Positions 39,490 through 47,319 are shown, counted from the stretch's first letter. The stretch: DNA of 49,006 nt from JAENVU01 sp046598395 (GCA_046598395.1 JBKJIQ010000002.1:1-49006); one strand, 5' to 3'. The notes: generated by a model from the letters alone, not told the origin. A program made the numbers and translations.

Positions 39490-40158
39490 TTATGCGGGGT
39501 CGGGTTCGCGTCGTCGCAAGAGGATGTAAACGAGCCCGCCGAGCCCGATCGCAATCGGGACACCCCAGAGCCAACCCGGGACGTCGACCCGGGTGAGCGG
39601 CCAGATGGTGACAAACACGGGACCGACGAAGAGGTCACGATTTGCAGGCCCCCACACGGTTGAGTCGCGTGAGACCTGCCGGTTGTCGCCGAGCATGAAA
39701 TAGGAGTTCGCGGGGACCTTCGACGCAGCAAAGGTCTTCGACTGGACGGTGCTCGGCAGGTAGGGCTCAGAGAGCAACCCACCATTGATGTAAATGTGGC
39801 CGTCGCGCCCTTCGATGGTGTCGCCCGGCAGCCCGACGATGCGCTTTACGAGGTCGTCCATTCCCCGTATCTGGGAGTTCGGTGGAGTCTTGAACACCAC
39901 GACATCGCCGCGCTCAGGGTCACCGAAGTCGTAGGCGAGTTTGTTGACGAGGATGCGGTCGTTGATCTCGAGCTTCGGCACCATCGACTCGGACGGGATG
40001 AAGAATGTTTGAAACACGAGTCCACGTACGACAAACGCGAACACCACCGCGACCACGATGATGACGCCCCACTCGATCAGGTTGCGGAAACCGCTGCCCC
40101 CGGCTTTCCCCGTGCCGCTCTCGGTTGGAATCTGATTCTCGGCATGAGGGTCGGTCAT
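39490..40158 (-). CDS. lepB: Signal peptidase I, second copy
   Basis: The 222-residue enzyme has one N-terminal membrane segment (EWGVIIVVAVVFAFVVRGLV), the catalytic Ser in PSESMVPKL, the base Lys in VKRIVGLPGDTIEGR, and MLGDNRQVSRDS. A second hydrophobic segment sits at the C-terminus (GWLWGVPIAIGLGGLVYILL). It removes signal peptides on the outer face of the membrane. ATG 40158 is used; GTG 40170 (adding MNPL) is an alternative 7 nt after the previous stop. It is highly similar to the next gene upstream and clearly a tandem duplicate. Confidence 0.92.
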   Translation of the reverse strand: MTDPHAENQIPTESGTGKAGGSGFRNLIEWGVIIVVAVVFAFVVRGLVFQTFFIPSESMVPKLEINDRILVNKLAYDFGDPERGDVVVFKTPPNSQIRGMDDLVKRIVGLPGDTIEGRDGHIYINGGLLSEPYLPSTVQSKTFAASKVPANSYFMLGDNRQVSRDSTVWGPANRDLFVGPVFVTIWPLTRVDVPGWLWGVPIAIGLGGLVYILLRRREPDPA

Positions 40159-40177
40159 CAGGGGGTTCACCGGGGCA

Positions 40178-40819
40178 TCATCCCACGCCGCTCGGTGCGT
40201 GGCGGCGTCGCCGTCGGTTGAACACGACCGTGCCGAGCCCAATCGCGACGGGGACACCCCAGAGCCAGCCCGGGATATCGAGACGGCTGAGCGGCCAGAT
40301 CGTCATGAACACGGGACCGACGAAGAGGCGCCGATCCGCCGCGCCCCAGGTGCGGGAGTCATCCGAGTTGCTTCGGTTGTCTCCCATCATGAAGTACGAC
40401 TCGGCTGGTACCTGGCGAGCGGAGAACGGCGACGTCACGACACCGCTCGGAAGATAGGGCTCGTTGAGAATCCGGCCGTTGATGAGGACGTGACCGTCGC
40501 GTCCTTCAATCGTGTCGCCCGGCAAGCCGACGATGCGCTTCACGAGATGCTCCAGGTTGAGATGCGCAGCCTTCGGGGTCTTGAACACCACGACATCAGT
40601 GCGTTTGGGGTCACGCACGTCATAGGTGAGCTGGTTGACCAGGATGCGGTCGTCGGTCTCGAGCTTCGGCACCATCGAATCCGACGGGATATAGAACGTC
40701 TGGAAGACGAAGGCCCGCACGACGAGAGCAACGACGACCGCCACCGCGATGATGACGCCCCACTCGATCAGGTTGCGAGCACCGTCTGGCATTTTTTTGT
40801 TCGGCGTATCGTCGGTCAC
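40178..40819 (-). CDS. lepB: Signal peptidase I, first copy
   Basis: The 213-residue enzyme has the same layout as its neighbour: EWGVIIAVAVVVALVVRAFV, catalytic Ser in PSDSMVPKL, Lys in VKRIVGLPGDTIEGR, and MMGDNRSNSDDS. GTG 40819 overlaps the pafC stop as GTGA, so it is the third gene of the pafB-pafC-lepB-lepB operon. A run of seven A (minus strand) near codons 8-10 is unusual in this GC-rich DNA. An ATG just after that run (40792) could be an alternative start. The two copies differ mainly in the middle and the C-terminus. Confidence 0.92.
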   Translation of the reverse strand: MTDDTPNKKMPDGARNLIEWGVIIAVAVVVALVVRAFVFQTFYIPSDSMVPKLETDDRILVNQLTYDVRDPKRTDVVVFKTPKAAHLNLEHLVKRIVGLPGDTIEGRDGHVLINGRILNEPYLPSGVVTSPFSARQVPAESYFMMGDNRSNSDDSRTWGAADRRLFVGPVFMTIWPLSRLDIPGWLWGVPVAIGLGTVVFNRRRRRHAPSGVG

Positions 40820-41763
40820 GGCGCACCGGGGGTGGGGTCACTTCGGTATCGGGCTCGCACGCGGGCGGCCGCGTCGCGGCCGAGATTGCGCCAATCCGGC
40901 GGGTCGACGACGGTTGCTTCTGGCCCGGCTTGGAGCAGGATCCGTTCGAGCCAGGCTCTTTCACTGACGGCAAGGATCACGCGTTGGCGACCGTCGGGAA
41001 GGTCTTCTACCGATTCACACGGCGCACTCTCGCCGACCCAACTGGCATGGGATGGCAACTCGAGTGTGACCCGAGGGTCGTTGGGGCGCGGGTGATACAC
41101 GCTCGCGGCCGGAGCGCGCACGACGGGTTCGAACGTAACGCCGGTGGGGGCCACCGATCGGATGCGGTCAACCCGAAACATGCGCGGTTCACCCCGTAAG
41201 GAACAGAACGCGTCGGTGTACCACTCGCCCAGCGCGAAGAACGGCGGGCCAGGATCGATGGTCCGGCGGGTCAGCTCGTCGCGGCCGCCGCTCCAGTACT
41301 CCACGTCGATGCGCTCGCCGGCGAGGGCCGCGGCGCGAACTTCGGCGAGGAGCGGTGGTGCCGCGAACTCCACCACGACCTCGCTCACCCCGAGCGCGTC
41401 TTCGAGTTTGTTGATGGCGGTGCCGAGCGGGCCATGGGGATCTGAGCCGTCGACCGCGAGGAGCGCGCGTCCGCCGGCGAGCAGTGCCAGGCCTTCGGCG
41501 GCATTCAGCTGCAGCGGGCGAGTGAAATACGGCGCCAACCACAGGTCGACGGTGTCGCCTTCGTAGCTCACATTGATGTAGTCGCCCGGGGAGTAGGGCG
41601 GGACCCCCACCATCATGATCAGCCCGAGGTCGGATTCCAACTGCGTTGCGGAAATCCGAAAGCGATCCGCGACCTCTGACTTCGCGACGTCGCGATGGGT
41701 CGCCAGCCACGGGATCATGGCTAACACTCGCTCGAGCTGGGGTGGCGCGTCAGTGCGACTCAC
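40816..41763 (-). CDS. pafC: WYL-domain regulator PafC-like
   Basis: The 315-residue protein has a helix-turn-helix-like N-terminus (LERVLAMIPWLATHRDVAKS, EVADRFRISATQLESDLGLI) and a WYL domain (RIDVEYWSGGRDELTRRTID, GPPFFALGEWYTDAFCSLRG, MFRVDRIRSV), then a C-terminal extension (WLERILLQAGPEATVVDPPD). PafC works with PafB as a heterodimeric activator of DNA-damage genes in mycobacteria. GTG 41763 overlaps the pafB stop as GTGA. The gene pair lies next to pafA and the proteasome genes, as in relatives. Confidence 0.88.
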   Translation of the reverse strand: MSRTDAPPQLERVLAMIPWLATHRDVAKSEVADRFRISATQLESDLGLIMMVGVPPYSPGDYINVSYEGDTVDLWLAPYFTRPLQLNAAEGLALLAGGRALLAVDGSDPHGPLGTAINKLEDALGVSEVVVEFAAPPLLAEVRAAALAGERIDVEYWSGGRDELTRRTIDPGPPFFALGEWYTDAFCSLRGEPRMFRVDRIRSVAPTGVTFEPVVRAPAASVYHPRPNDPRVTLELPSHASWVGESAPCESVEDLPDGRQRVILAVSERAWLERILLQAGPEATVVDPPDWRNLGRDAAARVRARYRSDPTPGAP

Positions 41764-42722
41764 GCGGCCCACGCGTCCAAGACTGCGATGATCGCGTCGC
41801 GGGCCTTGGGCGGAGCCACGATCTCGACGTGGTCGAGAAAGCCGAGCGCGAAGTTCACGACCGCGCCGATCTCGATCGCGGCGAACTCCACGAGCGTGGT
41901 TCCGTCGGACTCGATCGTGGTCCGGGCCGACGGCCCAATCGCTTGCATCAGCGCCACATCGAAACCGGCGTCAACTCGGATCGTGATATTCGTGGCGCGT
42001 CCATCGCCGTAGTCCCACGGCCGATCCTCGAGGTAGGAGTCGGCCCGAAAATCGCGCGGCACGGTGAAGGACTTGGGCTCCCCCGGGCTGATGTCCCCCT
42101 CGATACGGTCGGCGCGAAAGACGCGCATATCGCCAACACCGAGTTCGAACCCAACCACATACCAGTGACCGAACTTCGACGTGAGCCCCCACGGCTCGAG
42201 TTCGCGTTCGCGTCCCCGGTAGGAGAACCGCACCGCGGCCCGCCGGCGCGATGCATCGAAGAGCGGCGCCAATACTTCGACGAATGGGAGTTCGGCGATC
42301 GGCATCACACCGGCGCCTTCGATGCCTCCGAGTTTCATCAACGCGCCTTCGCCTGCTGTGCTGCCGAGGCCAATCGCAGTGACAGCAACGTGGAGGGCGG
42401 CGAGTTCGTCGTCGGTGAGCTCGAGGTTCGGGAGGTAGTACTCCTTGGGATCGACTCGGTAGCGGGTCTCGTTGTCGACCATCGAGTCTTGGAGCGGCAC
42501 TCCCATGGCCCGAAGGGTGGCTTTGTCCCGCTCGAACGCCCTCCGAGCCGCGGCGTCACCAGAGGGGTATCCCAGGGTCGGGTTGTTGACGAAGTCCTCG
42601 CGGGTCATCCCGGCTCGGGTCTCGATGAGCGCGGCCAACAAGTTCAGGAGCCGTTCCCGCCGATCGGGAACATAGGTGGGCGGCTCCTGATCCGAGTCGT
42701 CGTCGGTGATGGTCTCCGCCAT
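41760..42722 (-). CDS. pafB: WYL-domain regulator PafB-like
   Basis: The 320-residue regulator has an N-terminal winged-helix part (RRERLLNLLAALIETRAGMT, AARRAFERDKATLRAMGVPL) and a WYL domain (AAVRFSYRGRERELEPWGLT, KFGHWYVVGFELGVGDMRVF, RADRIEGDISPGE), then a C-terminal region ending GFLDHVEIVAPPKARDAII. PafB with PafC activates the SOS-independent DNA damage response in relatives. ATG 42722 is leaderless: TAGGTT lies exactly 6 nt upstream. It leads an operon with pafC and two signal peptidase genes. Confidence 0.88.
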   Translation of the reverse strand: MAETITDDDSDQEPPTYVPDRRERLLNLLAALIETRAGMTREDFVNNPTLGYPSGDAAARRAFERDKATLRAMGVPLQDSMVDNETRYRVDPKEYYLPNLELTDDELAALHVAVTAIGLGSTAGEGALMKLGGIEGAGVMPIAELPFVEVLAPLFDASRRRAAVRFSYRGRERELEPWGLTSKFGHWYVVGFELGVGDMRVFRADRIEGDISPGEPKSFTVPRDFRADSYLEDRPWDYGDGRATNITIRVDAGFDVALMQAIGPSARTTIESDGTTLVEFAAIEIGAVVNFALGFLDHVEIVAPPKARDAIIAVLDAWAA

Positions 42723-42728
42723 CCGCCC

Positions 42729-42734
42729 AACCTA
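42729..42734 (-). promoter_or_regulatory. -10 hexamer for a leaderless start of pafB
   Basis: TAGGTT on the minus strand lies 6 nt before ATG 42722. Confidence 0.5.
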
Positions 42735-42746
42735 CGCGTCAGGACC

Positions 42747-43805
42747 TCATAAAGCCGTGACGCTGGCGGCACCCGCGGCGGCGGCGCATTGGAACAGAAT
42801 CGGATCATCGACTGCGGGCCGGCCCATTGAGCTGATCCGGAGACCGTGCTGTTCGAGGAGCTCGATCACATTCGGGATCTCGATGGTGATCACATCGTGG
42901 TGAGCGTCGATCCCGGATTCGACCAAGCTGGCGCGCAGATCGTCGCCCTCGGGAGCCCGCGCCGGGATCGGTATCTCGACTCGGCTCTGGGTGGCGACGC
43001 TGAGGGTCGTGAGCGTGTGATGTGAAACCCCACGGTGTCGTGCTCGAGGGTCGGCACCGGAGGCACGGAGGCACGCGATCGGTCGACCGCCGAGCCCCGC
43101 CGCGGCGTTGAGTATCGACCCAATCTCGATCCCCGTGAAGCCCAGCCGGGTGTCCGTACCGACGATGCCCGGGCCCATCACCACGATCGCGACATCGGCG
43201 TGGGCGACGTGACGTGCGATGGCGAGCGCCGAGAACAGTGACACCGCTTCGTAGTCGCCGCCGAACGCGTGGCCACAGGTGATGGTTGCGTCGAGGAGGT
43301 TGCGGTCCCGCAGGTCTGCGACGATGTCACTCAACGCGATCGGGAGCGCCGCTCCGTCGGTCATCACGTAGATGATGCGCGCGGCGGGCCGTAGCTCGCG
43401 GATTGTGACCGCGATGGCGGGGAGTTGACTGTGCAGCGCGGCCGCGATGACCGGCAGGCCGTCGATGCTGGTGACCGCGCCGAGCTCGGCGTCGAGGTGC
43501 TCCTCGGTGGAGCCGACGTCGGCTTGGAGGCTCGTATATCGGAGCTTCATGATGTGCCCCGGCCCGGGTTCGCTCCACGCGTCACGGGCCAGGTTCCAGT
43601 GGACGAAATGCCAACCGCCGGTCCCGAGTCCGAGTTCCACCGCGGTGGTGTTCACCACGACGGCGTCCCCGGTGGCCACCGTCCCGGTGAGCTGGGTCAA
43701 CACGTAGGCCCGTTCCGGTCCCGACCCAAGCTCCACTTCGACGCGCTGCAGTCCCACTCGCTCACTCAGAATGCCCACCACGCGACCGGTACGAAAAGAA
43801 GACAC
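42747..43805 (-). CDS. DUF3866 family protein
   Basis: The 352-residue protein matches the DUF3866 family: RTGRVVGILSERVGLQRVEV, NTTAVELGLGTGGWHFVHWN, GHIMKLRYTSLQADVGSTEE, RIIYVMTDGAALPIALSDIV, TCGHAFGGDYEAVSLFSAL, GPGIVGTDTRLGFTGIE. The family has no assigned function, but it is often near pafA or proteasome genes in actinobacteria, as here. GTG 43805 abuts the pafA stop (TGA then GTG with no gap). It probably shares the pafA transcript. The many Gly-rich loops suggest a nucleotide or small-molecule binding fold, but that is inference. Confidence 0.85.
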   Translation of the reverse strand: MSSFRTGRVVGILSERVGLQRVEVELGSGPERAYVLTQLTGTVATGDAVVVNTTAVELGLGTGGWHFVHWNLARDAWSEPGPGHIMKLRYTSLQADVGSTEEHLDAELGAVTSIDGLPVIAAALHSQLPAIAVTIRELRPAARIIYVMTDGAALPIALSDIVADLRDRNLLDATITCGHAFGGDYEAVSLFSALAIARHVAHADVAIVVMGPGIVGTDTRLGFTGIEIGSILNAAAGLGGRPIACLRASGADPRARHRGVSHHTLTTLSVATQSRVEIPIPARAPEGDDLRASLVESGIDAHHDVITIEIPNVIELLEQHGLRISSMGRPAVDDPILFQCAAAAGAASVTAL

Positions 43806-45164
43806 TCACAAACTCGCGATTAAGCGGTCGACGCGGTCGTCCTCAAATTTGAACGGGTCCTTGCAGAGCACCGTGCGCTGCGCTTGATCGTTCAGCTTGA
43901 GGTGCACCCAATCGACGGTGTAATCACGCTTGCGTTCTTTTGCCTTCTTGATGAAGGCGCCGCGCAACTTCGCCCGGGTGGTTTGGGGTGGCTCATCCAT
44001 CGCGGTTTGGATCGCTGCGTCTTCGACGATTCGGTCGACCTCACCCCGCCGCTCGAGCAGGTAATACAGCGACCGGGAGCGGGTGACGTCGTGGTACGCC
44101 AAGTCGAGGAGCGCGACGCGCGGGTGCGTGAGCGGCAGTGAGTGTTTGTCTCGGTAGGACTCGATGAGTTGATGTTTGATGACCCAGTCGATCTCGCGGG
44201 TCAGCTTGAGCGGATCGGACTCGAGGTGAGTCATCACGTGTTCCCACATCTCAAGCGCCTGCGTTTCGAGCGGGCTCAACGTACGGCGCTTCGCGAATCG
44301 CAACGCTCGATTGAGATACTCGGCCTGAATCTCGACGGCTGAGAGTTCCCGACCGTTGGCCAACCGCACGCGCCGGCGACACGTGGTGTCGTGGCTGATC
44401 TCGCGGATCGCACGAATCGGGTTCTCCAACGTGAGGTCGCGCCATGGCCCTGAGTCTTCTTCGAGCATTCGCAGCACCAGCGCCATCGCCCCGACCTTGA
44501 GAAAGGTGGTGTACTCGCTCATGTTCGAATCGCCGACGATCACGTGCAGCCGACGGAACCGTTCCGCGTCGGCATGCGGCTCGTCGCGCGTGTTGATGAT
44601 GGGGCGTGACCGCGTCGTGGCGCTGGACACGCCTTCCCAGATGTGTTCCGCGCGTTGGGCAATGCAGAAGGTCGCACCCCGCGCGGTCTGGAGCACCTTC
44701 CCTGCCCCGGCGTAGACCTGGCGCGAAACGAGGAACGGGATGAGCACGTCGGTGAACTTGGCGAAGTCGCCGTCGCGTTCGACGAGGTAGTTCTCGTGAC
44801 AGCCGTAGGAGTTGCCCGCGGAGTCGGTGTTGTTCTTGAACAGGTAGACCTCGCCGCGGATGCCTTCTTCGCGCAGCCGCGCCTCCGCGGACTGCACGAG
44901 GCTTTCGAGGATGCGCTCCCCGGCCTTGTCATGGACGACGAGTTCACTGATTGAATCGCACTCCGGCGTCGCGTACTCGGGATGGCTCCCGACATCGAGA
45001 TACAGGCGCGCGCCGTTCTCGAGGAACACATTGCTGGAGCGACCCCACGAGACCACGCGGCGGAAGAGGTAGCGCGCGACTTCGTCCGGGCTGAGCCGGC
45101 GTTGCCCGCGCAAAGTGCAGGTGACGCCATACTCGTTCTCGATACCGAAGATCCTGCGTTCCAT
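43806..45164 (-). CDS. pafA: Pup-protein ligase
   Basis: The 452-residue enzyme is PafA: RRIFGIENEYGVTCTLRGQ at the start, HPEYATPECDSISELVVHDK, YLFKNNTDSAGNSYGCHENY with the ATP and metal residues, SRPIINTRDEPHADAERFRR, and a C-terminal domain for Pup binding (WVHLKLNDQAQRTVLCKDPF). It joins the C-terminal Glu of Pup to Lys of target proteins. ATG 45164 is preferred over GTG 45167 because GGAG lies 6 nt before it. A nine-codon ORF ends in TGATG at this start. Its own promoter lies at 45198-45203. Confidence 0.95.
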   Translation of the reverse strand: MERRIFGIENEYGVTCTLRGQRRLSPDEVARYLFRRVVSWGRSSNVFLENGARLYLDVGSHPEYATPECDSISELVVHDKAGERILESLVQSAEARLREEGIRGEVYLFKNNTDSAGNSYGCHENYLVERDGDFAKFTDVLIPFLVSRQVYAGAGKVLQTARGATFCIAQRAEHIWEGVSSATTRSRPIINTRDEPHADAERFRRLHVIVGDSNMSEYTTFLKVGAMALVLRMLEEDSGPWRDLTLENPIRAIREISHDTTCRRRVRLANGRELSAVEIQAEYLNRALRFAKRRTLSPLETQALEMWEHVMTHLESDPLKLTREIDWVIKHQLIESYRDKHSLPLTHPRVALLDLAYHDVTRSRSLYYLLERRGEVDRIVEDAAIQTAMDEPPQTTRAKLRGAFIKKAKERKRDYTVDWVHLKLNDQAQRTVLCKDPFKFEDDRVDRLIASL

Positions 45165-45193
45165 CACGCGCTCCGGAAGGCGGCTCGCATCAT
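45164..45193 (-). CDS. Possible short leader ORF before pafA
   Basis: Two adjacent ATG codons (45193 and 45190) follow a TAGCCT hexamer by 4 and 7 nt, so a transcript from it would begin at or just before an ATG. The frame reads MMRAAFRSA and stops at TGA 45166-45164, which overlaps the pafA ATG as TGATG. Translation of this nine-residue peptide could therefore restart directly on pafA. The structure is clear, but expression is not shown, and it may be chance. Confidence 0.3.
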   Translation of the reverse strand: MMRAAFRSA

Positions 45194-45197
45194 GGGC

Positions 45198-45203
45198 AGG
45201 CTA
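45198..45203 (-). promoter_or_regulatory. -10 hexamer before pafA and its leader ORF
   Basis: TAGCCT on the minus strand lies 34 nt before ATG 45164 of pafA and 4 nt before ATG 45193. It suggests that pafA has its own promoter, separate from prcBA. Confidence 0.45.
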
Positions 45204-45272
45204 TCGGCGTGGGAGGGAAAAACCTGACCGTAGAGTGGATGGCGACCTCCGTCGCTTCCGGGAGGCCCTCCG

Positions 45273-45953
45273 CTATTTCAGGAGTGCTTCGAGCTCGTCG
45301 CCCTTGATGCGGCGGAATGCCCGGCCGGGCCGCGCGCGGTCGAGCAGCGCAACTTCGAGCTGGGCGGCGGCGAGTGGGTCACGGTTGTTCGCCAAGGTCG
45401 TGGCCCCGAGCTTGACCGCGTCGCTCAGGCTCGAGCCCTCGGTGTACCCAGCGCGCACGACCTCCAAGAGCCGCTCCGCCTCTCCGCCCAAGACGGTGAA
45501 GTTCTGCTCGTCCATCACGGTGCCGTCGTAGAGGATGTGGAACAACTGATTCGGCTCACCGGGTTCGATGCCGACCTGTGCGACCAGAATCTCCACTTCG
45601 TAGGGCTTCATCTCGTGGGTGAACACCTGGCCGAGGGTCTGCGCGTACGCGTTCGCGAGCGAACTCGCGGTGACGTCCTCGGGCGAGTACTGGTAGCCCT
45701 TCATGTCGGCGAGCCGCACGCCGCCGATCTTCAGGCTCTGGAACTCATTGTACTTGCCCACGCCCGCGAACGCGATCCGGTCGTAGATCTCGCTGATTTT
45801 CGACAGGGTGCGGCTCGGATTTTCGGCCACGATCACGACGCCGGCCGCGCACTCCAACGCGATGAGGCTCCGCCCGCGCGCGATCCCCTTCCGCGCGTAA
45901 TCCGCGCGGTCCTTCATCATCTGTTCCGGCGCAACGTAAAACGGCATATTCAT
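45273..45953 (-). CDS. prcA: Proteasome alpha subunit
   Basis: The 226-residue protein matches PrcA: PFYVAPEQMMKDRADYARKG, IARGRSLIALECAAGVVIVA, SKISEIYDRIAFAGVGKYNE, FQSLKIGGVRLADMKGYQYS, and VLGGEAERLLEVVRAGYTEG. The alpha ring gates the 20S core and contacts the Mpa ATPase. ATG 45953 has AGAGGG 6 nt upstream, so the second ATG (45947) is less likely. A bulged GC hairpin lies in the 88-bp gap after prcB. The C-terminus (IKGDELEALLK) lacks the long tail of mycobacterial PrcA. Confidence 0.95.
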   Translation of the reverse strand: MNMPFYVAPEQMMKDRADYARKGIARGRSLIALECAAGVVIVAENPSRTLSKISEIYDRIAFAGVGKYNEFQSLKIGGVRLADMKGYQYSPEDVTASSLANAYAQTLGQVFTHEMKPYEVEILVAQVGIEPGEPNQLFHILYDGTVMDEQNFTVLGGEAERLLEVVRAGYTEGSSLSDAVKLGATTLANNRDPLAAAQLEVALLDRARPGRAFRRIKGDELEALLK

Positions 45954-46041
45954 CTTGTGCCCTCTTGCTCCTTCGGAGCGGGCCGGGCGGGCCCCGCTGC
46001 GCTCGACAAACGGCTACGAGTCGGAGTTGCGTCCGCTTCAC

Positions 46042-46881
46042 TCACGACGGGTCACCGCCTTTGCTGTCGGCGCCGCCGCGTTCGGGGCCGCCGAGCAGTT
46101 CCTGGGCCCGTTGTGCGATGTCGTCATCGTCGAGGAGTCGGAAACCTTCTGCGTCGATGAGCGCGACCATCGGGTAGATCCCGCGTACGAGGTCCGGGCC
46201 ACCCGTGGCCGCGTCTTCGTCGGCGGCTGCGAACAGCGCTCGGATCGCGAGTGCCACCGCGTCGTCGGCACTGATGCCGTCATGCCAGCCCGCCTTGATC
46301 CAGTTGCGGGCATGCACGCCGCCGGAACCGTTGGTCTGGTAGTCGGCTTCTTCGTACTTGCCACCGGTGGCGTCATAGGAAAACACACGCCCGCGCCGCC
46401 GCCGGTGGTCGAACCCGGCGAAGAGCGGGACGACCACGAAACCTTGCATGGCCGCGGGCAAGTTCGCCCGCACCATCTGGGCAAGCTGGTTGGCCTTGCC
46501 CTCGAAACTGAGTTGGACGCCTTCCACTTTTTCGTAGTGGCGGAGCTGTACCTGGAAGAGCCGCACCATCTCTATGGCCGGCCCGGCCGCGCCGGCGATC
46601 GCCACGCCGGAATGCTCATCCGCGGCAAAGACCTTTTCGATGCGCCGGTTGGCAATCGCGTGCCCAGCGGTGGCGCGTCGATCGCCGGCCATGACCACCC
46701 CATCGGCAGATCTGATCGCCACCACCGTGGTGGCGTGCGTGATCTCGAAAGAATCCGGCAGGGATTGACTCCCCAGCACGTGATCATTCGCGCCGGGATG
46801 CGCCCGCGCCAACAGATCGACAAACGACGGCCCCGGATCGAGTCCGGGCGCGAACGACGGCAACATTGAAGGCTGGCTCAT
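46042..46881 (-). CDS. prcB: Proteasome beta subunit (catalytic)
   Basis: The 279-residue protein is a proenzyme. A 50-residue propeptide (SQPSMLPSFAPGLDPGPSFV and onwards) precedes the nucleophile Thr51 in ITHATTVVAIRSAD, and the catalytic Lys is expected near GDRRATAGHAIANRRIEKVF. Other PrcB features are EHSGVAIAGAAGPAIEMVRL and YDATGGKYEEADYQTNGSGG. It degrades pupylated proteins inside the PrcAB core. ATG 46881 has TAGGCT 9 nt upstream, so a promoter separate from dop-pup is possible. The C-terminus is extended and acidic-polar (GGPERGGADSKGG). Confidence 0.95.
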   Translation of the reverse strand: MSQPSMLPSFAPGLDPGPSFVDLLARAHPGANDHVLGSQSLPDSFEITHATTVVAIRSADGVVMAGDRRATAGHAIANRRIEKVFAADEHSGVAIAGAAGPAIEMVRLFQVQLRHYEKVEGVQLSFEGKANQLAQMVRANLPAAMQGFVVVPLFAGFDHRRRRGRVFSYDATGGKYEEADYQTNGSGGVHARNWIKAGWHDGISADDAVALAIRALFAAADEDAATGGPDLVRGIYPMVALIDAEGFRLLDDDDIAQRAQELLGGPERGGADSKGGDPS

Positions 46882-46890
46882 TGTCGGGCG

Positions 46891-46896
46891 AGCCTA
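46891..46896 (-). promoter_or_regulatory. Possible -10 hexamer for prcB
   Basis: TAGGCT on the minus strand lies 9 nt before ATG 46881, giving a very short leader without a ribosome site. It would uncouple prcBA from dop-pup. Confidence 0.4.
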
Positions 46897-46906
46897 GACG
46901 TGGGGT

Positions 46907-47080
46907 TCACCACACTCGGCGCATCCGTTGCCAGCGCGCGATCCGGCGACGAAGTCGGTGCAGGGAACGTTCCTCGTGGGCCGCGGCGAGGACGTCGTCG
47001 GGCACGCTGGTGGCCCGCAGTCGGGCATCGCGGGCGAGGCTGGCACTGGCGGCGCCGATCCCTCGCCCGCGCGGACTCAT
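46907..47080 (-). CDS. Small basic ORF between pup and prcB
   Basis: The 57-residue ORF starts at ATG 47080, 25 nt after the pup stop, and ends 25 nt before prcB. It reads MSPRGRGIGAASASLARDAR and continues RLRATSVPDDVLAAAHEERS, ending in the very basic LRRRIARWQRMRRVW. Codon third positions are mostly G or C, in keeping with real genes here. However, its ATG lies in the loop of a perfect 10-bp hairpin and there is no ribosome site, so translation may be controlled or absent. It may be a small proteasome-locus protein; no family match. Confidence 0.45.
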   Translation of the reverse strand: MSPRGRGIGAASASLARDARLRATSVPDDVLAAAHEERSLHRLRRRIARWQRMRRVW

Positions 47081-47091
47081 GGAGTCCGCGC
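47069..47091 (-). terminator. Perfect 10-bp hairpin after pup
   Basis: An inverted repeat (arm GCGCGGACTC) with a 3-nt loop lies 15 nt after the pup stop. It has no T-run. It may stabilise the dop-pup mRNA 3' end or lower read-through into prcBA. The loop contains the ATG of the small ORF 46907-47080. Confidence 0.5.
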
Positions 47092-47094
47092 CGG

Positions 47095-47117
47095 GGCGGG
47101 GCGAGTCACTCCCCGCC
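47095..47117 (-). promoter_or_regulatory. Hairpin spanning the pup stop codon
   Basis: A 7-bp stem (GGCGGGG paired with CCCCGCC) with a 9-nt loop covers the last codons and stop of pup. Together with the hairpin at 47069-47091 it makes two stem-loops in series at the end of pup. Confidence 0.4.
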
Positions 47118-47300
47118 TTTTTGTACGTACGAGCGCACGAACTCTTCGGCATTGGCCTCGAGCACGCTGTCGATCTCATCCAGCAGATCGTCGAGCTCTT
47201 CTTTGAGCGCCTCGCCTTGACGCGCCGGAGCCGCGGTTTCCTCGTCGGCGTCGGTGCGCTCCTTGGGAGCGGGCTTCTTCTTTTGTTCTCGTTCAGGCAT
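47106..47300 (-). CDS. pup: Prokaryotic ubiquitin-like protein Pup
   Basis: The 64-residue protein is Pup: a charged, disordered N-terminus (MPEREQKKKPAPKERTD), the coiled-coil region that binds Mpa (ALKEELDDLLDEIDSVLEAN), and the C-terminal AEEFVRSYVQKGGE. The last residue is Glu, not Gln, so Pup needs no deamidation before PafA attaches it. ATG 47300 has AAGAAGGA upstream. It follows dop by 19 nt. Two hairpins lie at and after its stop. Confidence 0.95.
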   Translation of the reverse strand: MPEREQKKKPAPKERTDADEETAAPARQGEALKEELDDLLDEIDSVLEANAEEFVRSYVQKGGE

Positions 47301-47319
47301 CGCGTTCGTCCTTCTTGAA

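Noticed and set aside
40785..40800. A-run in lepB copy 1 as a programmed frameshift site
   Set aside because: Both sides read in one frame as a normal LepB. No alternative frame of interest follows. A second start at 40792 is simpler.
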